NCBI RefSeq assembly: GCF_009765775.1
Contig: NZ_LMUU01000031.1
Location: 1-56,165 of the forward strand
Source of the DNA: Beijerinckia sp. L45
Lineage (GTDB): Bacteria > Pseudomonadota > Alphaproteobacteria > Rhizobiales > Beijerinckiaceae
Length of the DNA: 56,165 bases
Direction of reading: 5' to 3'
Shown: positions 34,362 to 43,261 of the stretch, piece by piece
How the letters are laid out: every line of letters starts with the position of its first letter
Numbering within the stretch: position 1 is the first letter of the stretch
Program-made: the position numbers and the translations under genes
Notes under the pieces: model-generated
What the model was told of the DNA's origin: nothing
The model's input: only the letters and a program-made list of their open reading frames with translations
The model's database searches: none

Positions 34362-34415
34362 GGGGGCTGGTCAGTCCGGTGCTTTCCGCCTGAGCGGTGA
34401 GCCCCACGTATTCGC

Positions 34416-34445
34416 AGCGCGCTGACTGTACCCAGTCAGCGCGCT
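34416..34445 (+). terminator. Strong hairpin downstream of the second porin
   Basis: Perfect 13-base arms AGCGCGCTGACTG (34416-34428) and CAGTCAGCGCGCT (34433-34445) around TACC, then TACTTTCG. Only a short T-rich tail, but the stem is the most stable seen in the window and marks the end of the catabolic island. Confidence 0.65.
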
Positions 34446-34627
34446 TACTTTCGAAGGGCGTGCCACGTCTGAAATCAAGATCGCGATCAAGGGCTTCTTG
34501 TTTATCGCCGCAACTGCGCCCCGTTGAAATGTGACATGGGTCGCGGGCCGCATCTGTCGTTCGCCTTCTATGCGCCCGGCCGTTATCAGAACGACCATCA
34601 TATCGGGATCGCGACGTGCCGACCGCC

Positions 34628-35896
34628 TTATGGAAAGAGGGCAGGGGTGTTGCGCACCCGCAAAACCGCAATGCTCGCGATCCAGCATCCGATGAGGACA
34701 ACAAGCTCCGAGGCGAAAAGTCCGACCATCGAAACCGCAACCGATTGGGTCACGACGAGAAACGCAACCAGGGGGACACCCACTCCCGCGCCGATGATCG
34801 ACACGATCGCGATCTGCTTGAAGTCGCGGGTGGCCTCCAACAGGATTTTTGGAGCCGCGGAGAGCAGGGCCGCCGTCGCGATGCACGAGAGTTCGAGCGT
34901 GATCAGAGACAGCGAGCTTCCCGTGAAGCGCCCGGCGAAAAGACGATTACGCAGAAAAGGATAGGCGATCGCCAGGGTCACCTCGTAGGCGGCGCACGCC
35001 GCCAGAATGCCAAGCGACATGGTGATCAACAAGGACAGCACCTTGCGGGACCTCGGCCCCTGCAGGATCCGCGCGAGTTCCGGCTGCGTCATGTTTGCGA
35101 GGGCGATCGCCGCCAAACGAAGCGGCGACAGGATCGCGGTCATTGCGGCGATCGGAGCATAGGCGGCGGGGCCGGCCAGCACGGCGATGACCAGGGTCGG
35201 ACCCTGAGACTGAATGGTAGCCGATGTGACGCTGACGATCGACCAGGACAACGATGGCAGCAATTTCGTAAAACGCAGGCGGATGCTCTTGCGCAGCGAA
35301 AGCCGAACCGGTTGACGCAAAAGCATCAACGCGACGGCGATACCAGCGAGGTGTGCAGCGGTCAGCGCTATAAACACGTCGCGCAGGACATCGGACGTGT
35401 CGGCGCGCAGGATAATCGGAACACACAAGCCTGTTGCAACCAGGGCGAAGGCAAAATCGCCGGCGGTCGCCAGCACCGCGCGTTGTTGCGCAAATAACGC
35501 CATGCGGACATAGCTGCGCAGGGCCGACATGCCGATAAACGCGCCTGCAGCGATGGCGCACGAGAGACCTGCAAGCGCGAATATAGTTGCACTAAGAATA
35601 GCGCAACCAAAGGCGAAGGCCGCAGCGCCGGACCCGAAACTGACGGCATAGGCACGTGCCGCACTTTCTCTCCGGCACTGCGGCACAAACGTGCAGACCG
35701 CGATGCCGAACAGCGTCCGCATGTAGATGGCGGCGAGCCCACTGATCAGAACGATGATCGCGAATTCGCCGTAGCTTTGGTCGGGAATGGAACGGGCCAG
35801 AGCGATATTGAGCCCGAACGCCAGCGCGCTTTGCAGGCCTTCTCCACCGAGCATGATGGCGAAGCGCCAACCGAGCCTGCTCAATATTTCGATCAA
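34628..35896 (-). CDS. Polysaccharide flippase (Wzx-like, MATE/MOP superfamily)
   Basis: A 422-residue protein with about 12 hydrophobic helices and few loops. The N-terminal GGEGLQSALAFGLNIALARSIPDQSYGEFAIIVLISG has the pattern of O-antigen/exopolysaccharide flippases. It should turn lipid-linked repeat units across the inner membrane. Start TTG 35896 overlaps the stop of the glycosyltransferase gene (TTGA), so both are coupled on the minus strand. Part of the exopolysaccharide locus. Confidence 0.8.
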   Translation of the reverse strand: MIEILSRLGWRFAIMLGGEGLQSALAFGLNIALARSIPDQSYGEFAIIVLISGLAAIYMRTLFGIAVCTFVPQCRRESAARAYAVSFGSGAAAFAFGCAILSATIFALAGLSCAIAAGAFIGMSALRSYVRMALFAQQRAVLATAGDFAFALVATGLCVPIILRADTSDVLRDVFIALTAAHLAGIAVALMLLRQPVRLSLRKSIRLRFTKLLPSLSWSIVSVTSATIQSQGPTLVIAVLAGPAAYAPIAAMTAILSPLRLAAIALANMTQPELARILQGPRSRKVLSLLITMSLGILAACAAYEVTLAIAYPFLRNRLFAGRFTGSSLSLITLELSCIATAALLSAAPKILLEATRDFKQIAIVSIIGAGVGVPLVAFLVVTQSVAVSMVGLFASELVVLIGCWIASIAVLRVRNTPALFP

Positions 35897-37056
35897 GCCG
35901 CCCGTCCCGAAGCGTCGGAGGGCGTCGACACACGAACAAGGCCCGGCCTACTTTCGAGCATCGTTCGAAGTCTGGCCTGGATGGCGTGTGAGGCCACGGC
36001 CTCGCTGAACAAAGCATCGTAGCGTGCCCGTCCCGCTTCGGGAAAGCTCGCCCACGAGGCGGGATTCTCGATCAGAACCTCGAGTGCCGCGGCGAGGGCA
36101 GTCGCCGATCCCGGCTCGACCAACCATCCGGTCTTCCCGTCGGCGACGACTTCCACGAGGCCGCCGATGGCCGAGGCTACCGGCGGCCGCCCGAAGGCCA
36201 TGGCTTCGATCGCGACGCGCCCGAGCGATTCCGGCAAGCGCGAGGGCACCGCGACGACATCGGCCCAGCGATAAAGCGATGCCGGGTCCGCCACGAAGGG
36301 TTGAAGAGAAACTGTCTTATCGAGGCCCGCATCCTGGATCATCGTGGCAAGCTGGGCTTCGCGTTGCGGGTCCTCGAAGGCGCTTCCCACGATCCGAACT
36401 TCTGGGCGCATCGCAACGTCCAACCTTGCCAAAGCCTCGATCAGAACCTCTTGCCCCTTGATTCGGCTGATCCGTCCCAGCATCAGAAGGCGAAGCGGCC
36501 GCGACCCGTCGTATGTCATCGGTTCGGCGCGGGGCGGCCCGGCGACGCCATTGTAGATGACGCCGGATATCACGCTTGCGGGAAGATCGAATGCACTCCG
36601 GCTCGACTGCGAATTGAAGATGACCTCCGCCTTGCTCCAGCGGATGCATGCCCGAAGGATCGCCAGGACGGCGCCTTGCGGCAGTTCGTGAACGTGGATG
36701 ATGGCGCGCCCCGGCCGGAAACGCGCGGCGAGCATGTAGTCGGCGAGCACCGTCGTATTCAGGTAGACGAGATCGCTATACTTCATCCGCTTAAAGGCCC
36801 GCAGGATGGCGCGGGGAAGGCGCAACAGGTCGCGGGTTAACAACCGAAGAAGGTCGCGGCGGCGGAGGACCCAGACCGGCTCGATCACAATGCGCGACGC
36901 GGCACCGTGAAGCAGGGCCTCGATCGGACCGTGCCGGGGCAACACAACGTCGATTTGTGCATCGGGAAAGCCGGCGCGTATCGCCTCTACGCTCTCGATG
37001 AAGCTTCGATCCGACCCGTAGAGTTCGTAGCCCTGATGCACGCAGGTAATGCGCAT
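35893..37056 (-). CDS. Glycosyltransferase family 4
   Basis: A 387-residue GT-B enzyme. The C-terminal donor-binding domain has RPLRLLMLGRISRIKGQEVLIEALARL, the ExxxxxxxE motif (PESLGRVAIEAMAFGRPPVAS) and GLVEVVADGKTGWLVEPG, all classic for GT4. The N-terminal acceptor domain starts with MRITCVHQGYELYGSDRSFIES, a Gly-rich turn used in this family. It adds a sugar from a nucleotide donor to the lipid-linked unit on the cytoplasmic face. No strong ribosome-binding site before ATG 37056. Divergent from the next glycosyltransferase. Confidence 0.88.
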   Translation of the reverse strand: MRITCVHQGYELYGSDRSFIESVEAIRAGFPDAQIDVVLPRHGPIEALLHGAASRIVIEPVWVLRRRDLLRLLTRDLLRLPRAILRAFKRMKYSDLVYLNTTVLADYMLAARFRPGRAIIHVHELPQGAVLAILRACIRWSKAEVIFNSQSSRSAFDLPASVISGVIYNGVAGPPRAEPMTYDGSRPLRLLMLGRISRIKGQEVLIEALARLDVAMRPEVRIVGSAFEDPQREAQLATMIQDAGLDKTVSLQPFVADPASLYRWADVVAVPSRLPESLGRVAIEAMAFGRPPVASAIGGLVEVVADGKTGWLVEPGSATALAAALEVLIENPASWASFPEAGRARYDALFSEAVASHAIQARLRTMLESRPGLVRVSTPSDASGRAA

Positions 37057-37087
37057 TCACGTAATCTCGGTGGAGGTAAGCAACCCA

Positions 37088-37108
37088 AGGTGGCGCTGCC
37101 TGCCACCT
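37088..37108. promoter_or_regulatory. Dyad AGGTGGC/GCCACCT in the divergent glycosyltransferase gap
   Basis: Seven-base perfect arms (37088-37094 and 37102-37108) with a 7-base spacer, in the 107-base gap between two divergent glycosyltransferase genes. Candidate shared operator. Confidence 0.35.
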
Positions 37109-37163
37109 AGAAGACTACAACCTTAGCGGAAGGCAAGGGAAAGGTCGGCATCCTCTGAAGCCT

Positions 37164-38426
37164 GTGGCCGCTCGCATGCGTGGTTCCGGGCCGTTCTCGT
37201 TCGACCATCGATGCGCTAAGACTTGGCCGAGCTGCCGATCGCGCGGCGATCGCTCGTTCAAACCTCGCGCGACACGACGAATTCAATCGGGGACGGCCGT
37301 CATCACGCAGCGATCAGTCGTCATTATGGGAACGAGGGGCATTCCGGGGGCCCATGGCGGGTTTGAGACCTTCGCCGAGCACCTCAGCCTGTTTCTCGTG
37401 GCACGCGGCTGGCGGGTTGCCGTGTATTGTCAGATCGATGGGGGCGCCGTCTCGCGGCGCCAATGGATCGACGACTGGAAGGGCGTCGAGCGCATCAACA
37501 TTGCGGTCACCACGAAGGGCCCGCTGGGAACGCTCGATTTCGACTGGCGCTGCATCCGCGATGCCATGTCCCGCGACAGCGTCTGCCTCGTGCTTGGCTA
37601 TAATTCCGCAGTGTTCCTGCCGTTTCTTCGATGGAAGAAGCGCCGGATCCTGACCAACATGGATGGACTGGAATGGCGCCGGCAGAAGTGGAGCCGTCCG
37701 GTCCGCGGGTGGTTCTGGGTCAATGAGTGGATCGCTGCCTGGGTCTCGCACAAGCTGGTCGCGGATCATCCGGCGATCGCCGATCACCTCGCGTCGCGCC
37801 GGTCTCGCAACGGGATCGTAATGATCCCATACGGCGGTGTCCCCATCGAAGCCGCCGATCCCGCTCTGCTCGCCGTACGCGACCTTGTTGCCGATCGATA
37901 CCTGACTTCGATCGCGCGGATCGAACCGGAAAATAATATCCTCGAAATTGTCCAAGCCTTCTCGCGTCGGGTGCGCGGTGCGAAGCTCGCCGTCCTCGGC
38001 ACGATGCATGAGGGCAATGCCTATCATCGCGCGGTCAAGGCCGCAGCGGGTCCCGAGGTTTCGTTCCTCGGTCCCATCTACGATCAAGACGCGCTGCGGT
38101 GCCTGCGTTTCCATGCGCGGGCCTACGTCCATGGCCATTCGGCCGGCGGTACGAACCCGTCTCTGGTCGAAGCGCTTTGGGCCGGCAATGCCGTCATCGC
38201 TCATGACAACGGGTTCAATCGTTGGACCGCCGGCGCGGCGCAGTTCTATTTCAAGGATGTCGCCGGTTGTGACGCTGCAATCTCGTCGATCCTCGATAAC
38301 GACAAACTTGTTGTCCCCGCACGCCTTGCCGCGCGCGCGCGGGCCCGGCAAGCGTTCGCCTGGCCGGACGTCCTGGCGGCCTACGAACGTGAGTTGCTAG
38401 CCCTCGGTCATGGCCATGAGGCCTGA
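37164..38426 (+). CDS. Glycosyltransferase with DUF1972-type N-terminus
   Basis: A GT-B glycosyltransferase. The segment SVVIMGTRGIPGAHGGFETFAEHL at about residues 51-74 is the hallmark of the DUF1972 rhamnosyl/glycosyltransferase group, with TNMDGLEWRRQKWSRPVR, YLTSIARIEPENNILEIVQAF and SAGGTNPSLVEALWAGNAVIAHDNGFNR following. The family normally starts close to SVVIMG, but no ATG, GTG or TTG lies in frame just before it; the nearest are GTG 37164 and ATG 37176, which add about 50 arginine-rich residues of doubtful nature. The start is therefore uncertain. Its end overlaps the GH5 gene by 17 bases. Confidence 0.82.
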   Translation: MAARMRGSGPFSFDHRCAKTWPSCRSRGDRSFKPRATRRIQSGTAVITQRSVVIMGTRGIPGAHGGFETFAEHLSLFLVARGWRVAVYCQIDGGAVSRRQWIDDWKGVERINIAVTTKGPLGTLDFDWRCIRDAMSRDSVCLVLGYNSAVFLPFLRWKKRRILTNMDGLEWRRQKWSRPVRGWFWVNEWIAAWVSHKLVADHPAIADHLASRRSRNGIVMIPYGGVPIEAADPALLAVRDLVADRYLTSIARIEPENNILEIVQAFSRRVRGAKLAVLGTMHEGNAYHRAVKAAAGPEVSFLGPIYDQDALRCLRFHARAYVHGHSAGGTNPSLVEALWAGNAVIAHDNGFNRWTAGAAQFYFKDVAGCDAAISSILDNDKLVVPARLAARARARQAFAWPDVLAAYERELLALGHGHEA

Positions 38427-39678
38427 CGGCGTCTCACGGCGCGACGCGCTGCTGTTGACCGGATCGGTCTTCGCGGCCGGCCTCGAACCGGGCGTGGCGG
38501 CTGGAAGCGCCGCGACGAAACCGGCTGCCTTCAGGCGGGGGGTCAACACGTTTCCCTGGTTCTCGCTGACGCGCGAATTTCACGCGCCGCGAACCGACTA
38601 TGCCTGGCCGCCATTTCAGGAGGAGAGGGCCGTGCCGCGACCAGAGGATCTTCGGCGTCTCGCCGACGCCGGCTTCGACTTCGTGCGGATCCCGGTCGAT
38701 CCGGGCCCGTTTCTCGATGCGCGCGACGGTCACCGCAAGCGTCTGATGGCATCGTTGTTCGATGCGGTCCGGGCGGCGCAAGGCGCCGGCCTCGGTGTCG
38801 TCGTCAACATCCAAGCGAACGATGCGACGCACTACTATCGGTCCGCCAACCTGATCGCGGCGATCGATGCGCCGCTCTTCGCCGCCTATCGCAGCTTCGT
38901 CGTGGCCTGCGCGGAGGGCTTGGCCCCGATGGGGCCGCGCATCGCCTTGGAGCCGGTGAACGAACCGCCGAAGGCGTGCGGTTCAGAGACGTGGCTGGCG
39001 GTTCAGAGCAACCTGTTTGCGGCTGTTCGGGCTCGGGCACCGGCGCTCACCTTGGTAGCGACGGGGTCGTGCGGCAGCATGGTCAGCGGTCTGACGGCGC
39101 TGGACCCCAAGCCGCTGGCTGCCTTCGCACCCCTGCTTTTCACCTTCCACTTCTACGAACCGTATCTTTTCAGCCATCAGGGAGCGCCTTGGATGCAGGA
39201 GCCGGTATACCGCGCCTTGAACGCGGTGCCGTGGCCCGGATCGGCAGGCTCGCTCGAACAGACCTTGAGCGCGGTAAAGTCGCGCATGGAATTGGATGCC
39301 GGCCGCTCTCCAGCAGAGAAGCGGGAGGCCTTGGCCATCACCGAGCGGCTGATGCGCCAGTATTTCGAGGCCAATCCGGGCGTCGGCTTTCTCGCGCTTT
39401 ACTTCGATCAGGTCAGCGCCTGGGTGCGGGCTCACGCTATTCCGAGAGACCAGGTGCTGATGGGGGAGTTCGGCGCCGTAAAGACCTGGGGCACGATCGT
39501 CGGTGCTTCTCCGGCGGATCGTGTCCGTTATGTCCGCGATGTTCGCGAGGCGGCCGAAGCGCGCGGGTTCGGCTGGGCTTTCTGGAACCTCTTCGACAGT
39601 ATGGGTCTGATGGACGATACGTCCCGTGCCTTCGATGCGGACATCATCCGGGCGCTCGGATTGCGGAGCTCGCCCTGA
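38410..39678 (+). CDS. Glycoside hydrolase family 5 (endoglucanase-like), Tat-exported
   Basis: A 422-residue secreted hydrolase. The N-terminus has a twin-arginine signal (SRRDALLLTGSVFAAGLEPGVAAG). The catalytic pair is Glu185 in ALEPVNEPPKA (acid/base) and Glu353 in LMGEFGAV (nucleophile); HFYEPYLFSHQGAPWM and GWAFWNLFDSMG are further GH5 landmarks. It probably trims or releases the polysaccharide made by this locus, as cellulase-like enzymes do in many exopolysaccharide clusters. ATG 38410 and 38416 are both possible. Its last 151 bases overlap the convergent ligase/polymerase frame. Confidence 0.86.
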   Translation: MAMRPDGVSRRDALLLTGSVFAAGLEPGVAAGSAATKPAAFRRGVNTFPWFSLTREFHAPRTDYAWPPFQEERAVPRPEDLRRLADAGFDFVRIPVDPGPFLDARDGHRKRLMASLFDAVRAAQGAGLGVVVNIQANDATHYYRSANLIAAIDAPLFAAYRSFVVACAEGLAPMGPRIALEPVNEPPKACGSETWLAVQSNLFAAVRARAPALTLVATGSCGSMVSGLTALDPKPLAAFAPLLFTFHFYEPYLFSHQGAPWMQEPVYRALNAVPWPGSAGSLEQTLSAVKSRMELDAGRSPAEKREALAITERLMRQYFEANPGVGFLALYFDQVSAWVRAHAIPRDQVLMGEFGAVKTWGTIVGASPADRVRYVRDVREAAEARGFGWAFWNLFDSMGLMDDTSRAFDADIIRALGLRSSP

Positions 39679-40946
39679 TCGCGACGAAACAGCACCAGCA
39701 TCATCAAGGCGAATTTTGCGAGCAGGGTCGACTTGCTGCCGAGGCTCTCGAACGTGTTGATCACGATCAGAAACCCCAGCATCGGCAAGGCCATCCCGGG
39801 CCTGGACGAGCGTGTCAGTTCGTAAAGGAAGAAGCCGAGTGCGACCATCATGAGCGCGGTGAGGATCGCACCCTGATACAGGATCGTGCGGACGATAGGG
39901 TTTTCGATCCCTGACATCAGTCCGTTGACCCGGCGCAGACTCTCGACGAGGCCCTGATCCGGACCGATCAGCAGATCGGCCAGCGGAATTTGCTGGAGGA
40001 GCGTCAGCATATCGACACGCGCATTCGCGCTGCCGCCATCGGACGCGAAGCGGTCCAGGATGGCATCGAAGAACCCGCCTGAAACTAGGCCGATTATGAC
40101 GATGGGAGCCGCGGTAGCGATCAGAAGGGCGACGACCACCCCGCCGATCGGAATGCGGTGCGATCGGACGGCTCTCGCGAAGAGAAATAATCCTTGAACG
40201 CCGCCAAGGACCACGGTCGTCACGAGCGCGGAGCGTCCGCCGAAGACTACAAGGGCGAGAAACTCGACAAGAATGATGCTGCCTTTGACGCCCGGCGACA
40301 GCCGTCCGCCGCCGGCAAGAAGCGCCAGGATATAGAAGGACGTGATTGTCGCATTGCCGAGCGGATGGCCTTGAAGCGCGGTCGATCGCGTATCCGTCAC
40401 TAGCAGGGCACCGTCGAAGCGGTACGGGAAATAGAGATGCTTGGTGCCGAATTCGACCAGCCCGAGAAGTGCGTTTGCGACCATTGCGGCGTGGATGACG
40501 ATCTCGATACGGGCGCGTGTCGGCGTGTCCGATTTTGCGAACAAGCCGACGGCCAGCGCCGCCAGCATGTAGGTCTCGCGCGTGCCGGCCATGCCCGGGC
40601 CGGCATTGACGACGATGTCGACGAACAGAACGATCGTCGCCATCAGAAGCAGGAATGCGGCGGGTCGATAACGCGCCAGCTCGACGCCGAAGGCGACGGG
40701 GTTTCCGGCCTCGATCGCAGCGATCGCGAAAGCGGCGACGACGAGGTAGGTGCCAGGGTGAATTTTGCTGGCGGCGCTGCCGGTCAGGCCTTCGTAGTTG
40801 ATCCCGACAAGCCAGAGCATGCCGCCCGAGACTGTGTAGAGGACCAGGACGCTGAAGACGAAGAGATGTGAGGGGATGGTGGCGATCGGTGTCAGACCGC
40901 GCGCGGTCTGGAGGATACGCCTGTCGACCGGGTGCGCGCGTTCCAC
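39528..40946 (-). CDS. O-antigen ligase / Wzy-type polymerase-like membrane protein
   Basis: A 472-residue protein with 10 or more hydrophobic segments and a large central periplasmic loop containing TDTRSTALQGHPLGNATITSFYILALLAGG, a pattern typical of the Wzy_C/O-antigen ligase family. It would polymerise or ligate repeat units in the periplasm. The start is set at GTG 40946, 9 bases after the Wzc-like gene with AGGG 7 bases upstream; the open frame beyond it is only the shadow of that gene. The last 50 residues (after about LVLFRRDQGELRNP) lose membrane character, lie inside the GH5 gene on the other strand and may be a read-through extension. Confidence 0.8.
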   Translation of the reverse strand: MERAHPVDRRILQTARGLTPIATIPSHLFVFSVLVLYTVSGGMLWLVGINYEGLTGSAASKIHPGTYLVVAAFAIAAIEAGNPVAFGVELARYRPAAFLLLMATIVLFVDIVVNAGPGMAGTRETYMLAALAVGLFAKSDTPTRARIEIVIHAAMVANALLGLVEFGTKHLYFPYRFDGALLVTDTRSTALQGHPLGNATITSFYILALLAGGGRLSPGVKGSIILVEFLALVVFGGRSALVTTVVLGGVQGLFLFARAVRSHRIPIGGVVVALLIATAAPIVIIGLVSGGFFDAILDRFASDGGSANARVDMLTLLQQIPLADLLIGPDQGLVESLRRVNGLMSGIENPIVRTILYQGAILTALMMVALGFFLYELTRSSRPGMALPMLGFLIVINTFESLGSKSTLLAKFALMMLVLFRRDQGELRNPSARMMSASKARDVSSIRPILSKRFQKAQPNPRASAASRTSRT

Positions 40947-40954
40947 GTCAGGCC

Positions 40955-43117
40955 CTAAGCGGGGTCGACAAGAATGGCCGCCGAGATCGAGCGGCCGCAC
41001 GCATCGGAAATGGCTTCGCTTGCCGTGGCAACATCGCGCTGCGGGGTCACGCCACGGACGGCCACGAACAGGATTTGGTCGACGCACGCCGCCAGAGGCG
41101 CCGCCCACAAGTTATCGGTCAGTGCGCCCCCGTCGAAAACGATGAAATCGAAGTCATGCGCCGCAACCTGCATGAAGTCGTCGATCGTTCGTTCGCGCAG
41201 CGTGGAGGCCGCTCCTGTGTCGGCACGTCCGACACCGAGCCGCTGAACGCCGGGCGCGTTCCGACGATTCAAAGTGGTTTTGAGACTGCAATCGCCACGC
41301 AAAACGTCGAGAAACCCGTCGGCGTCATGGGGCCCCGCCTCGAAATCGGCATCGATCAAGAGAACCGAAATGGCAAAAGCCGAGGCGACCGAGGCCAAGC
41401 CGGCTGTTACGTCAGTGCGCGCCTTGCTGTCGTGAGAGACGGAAGTGACGAAGAGCGTATGGAGCGTCGTCGCCTCGCGCAACTCGGGCAAGGGGCCGAA
41501 AAGGCGACTGAGCGCCAATCCCAAGGCGTTGCTTTGCGGCGAGGCTGGACGGGCCACACGCCGCAGGCTCGGCCAACCCGATATGCGTTGCGTTTGCGAT
41601 GGCAGAACCCCCACGAGGGGCGCGCCTGTCGTGTGCTGGATATGCGCAAGCGACAGGATCGTTGGCCTCAAGAACTCGAGAAGGAAAGCGAGCGTCGCTC
41701 CGAGTCCGATGCCGCCGATCAACGCCCCGAGCATGATGAAGCCTCGGGCCGGCCAGCTGGCCTGATCCGGCGGAACGGCCTTGGAAAGAATCCGTGTGTT
41801 CGATGTATCGATGCCGGATTGCTCGCCGGTCTCCTCCGCCCTGCTTAAAAAGGACTGATAGAGGGCGCGGCGCGTGGAGGCTTCCGCATTGAGTTCCCGC
41901 AGCTTCACCGACGCGTCACCGCTGACGATCGTCTTCTTTTTCAAGGAGTCGAGGCTTTGATCCAGAGCGCGTTCGTTCTTCTGGGCTCGATCGAGTTCGG
42001 AATGCGCGGAGCGAGCCAGTCGCTCGAGTTCGGTGCCGATAGCGGATCGGGCTTGGCGGACCTCTGCGACGAGCGCGATGAGATCGGGATAGCGATCGCC
42101 ATAGCGCGTCCGCATGTCGGATTCCCGCCTGAGGAGATCGGCATAGGACGCGCGGAGCTGTGTGATCACGGTGGACTGAACCGCCTCCGGGATCGCTCCT
42201 TTATCCAGACCGCTGCGGCGAAGAGCGTCGATCTGCTCGGCGCGGACGCGGAGTTCTGCGGTCTTTGCGCGTGCATTGTTGAGCTGCGCGTTGGTGTCGC
42301 CGAGCTGTTGATCGCTGAGCAATTGCCTGTCCGTGCCGATCAGATCATGCGCGGCCTTGTAGGTCTCGACCTTGTCTTCCGCAGCTTTGACCTGCGCGCG
42401 GAGATCGTCGAGGTGGGCCGCTAAAGCTTCCGAGGCTCTTGTCGACGACCGCGCGCGCGACTGGACCTGATCGTTCACGTAGGCTTCGGCAATCGCATCT
42501 GCGATTTTGGCGGCGAGGTCCGCTGAATAGGCCGTAAAGATGATGTCGACGATGAATTCGCGGTCGGCGCGCTTCAAGGCCAGATGGGCGCGGAGCACCT
42601 TCAGGGCTCGATTGACGGAGGCGTTCGGATCCGTCGCGTCGCTCGACCCCGACAGCCGTTGCATCACGGACGAGAGAATGCCTGGTTTCACCGCGCCATA
42701 ATCGGGCTCGTGATCAAGCCCGAGCTTTTGGATGGCTTGGATCAGAACGGTATCCGAGCCGATCACACGGGCTTGGCTCTCGACTTGGATGACGCCACCA
42801 TCAGCCGCGAGGCTGTCGGGATTGACATCCTTTGTGACGATCTGGCGCCCGCGCGGATCGATGAGGAGCTGAGCTGAGGCCGTGAACTGCGATTTCGTCG
42901 TCAGAACGTAGGCCGACGCTGCAAGGACGCAGATCGCGAACGCGGCGCAGACCCATGCGCGGCGGCACCATAGAATCCGCCAGAGATCCGCAATATCAAC
43001 AGCCCCGGCAAACGACGAAGGGGCCTGATCTTCTGCGACGTCCATAGGGCTGTACGGGATTGGAGCCTCGATGCTGGATCGCCAGTTGGCCGCCAACCCT
43101 CGGAGATCTTGCGTCAA
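40955..43117 (-). CDS. Wzc/GumC-like chain-length determinant with degenerate kinase domain
   Basis: A 720-residue inner-membrane protein. Wzz domain from about residue 40 with helix RRAWVCAAFAICVLAASAYVLTT, a long coiled-coil region (about 190-400), GNVR-like segment and second helix GFIMLGALIGGIGLGATLAFLLEFL near 470. The C-terminal part (about 550-720) has the BY-kinase fold outline with Walker A-prime LLIDADFE and Walker B FIVFDGGAL, but the P-loop reads TSVSHDSKARTDV (Lys565) instead of PGEGKST, and there is no tyrosine-rich tail. It likely controls chain length without kinase activity. Starts at TTG 43117 or ATG 43045. Upstream of and co-transcribed with the polymerase. Confidence 0.85.
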   Translation of the reverse strand: MTQDLRGLAANWRSSIEAPIPYSPMDVAEDQAPSSFAGAVDIADLWRILWCRRAWVCAAFAICVLAASAYVLTTKSQFTASAQLLIDPRGRQIVTKDVNPDSLAADGGVIQVESQARVIGSDTVLIQAIQKLGLDHEPDYGAVKPGILSSVMQRLSGSSDATDPNASVNRALKVLRAHLALKRADREFIVDIIFTAYSADLAAKIADAIAEAYVNDQVQSRARSSTRASEALAAHLDDLRAQVKAAEDKVETYKAAHDLIGTDRQLLSDQQLGDTNAQLNNARAKTAELRVRAEQIDALRRSGLDKGAIPEAVQSTVITQLRASYADLLRRESDMRTRYGDRYPDLIALVAEVRQARSAIGTELERLARSAHSELDRAQKNERALDQSLDSLKKKTIVSGDASVKLRELNAEASTRRALYQSFLSRAEETGEQSGIDTSNTRILSKAVPPDQASWPARGFIMLGALIGGIGLGATLAFLLEFLRPTILSLAHIQHTTGAPLVGVLPSQTQRISGWPSLRRVARPASPQSNALGLALSRLFGPLPELREATTLHTLFVTSVSHDSKARTDVTAGLASVASAFAISVLLIDADFEAGPHDADGFLDVLRGDCSLKTTLNRRNAPGVQRLGVGRADTGAASTLRERTIDDFMQVAAHDFDFIVFDGGALTDNLWAAPLAACVDQILFVAVRGVTPQRDVATASEAISDACGRSISAAILVDPA

Positions 43118-43261
43118 GTTGCGGAGACCCCAATGTCAGGTACGCCAGAATGGTTAACAAGTTTCTAAGCGGACGACAATGCAAGTTGTGTCTATGATCT
43201 GATACACGCGATTGAGGTAAAGCGGCACTATTGAATTACCTGTGCCAATCGCTGTAAGGGC

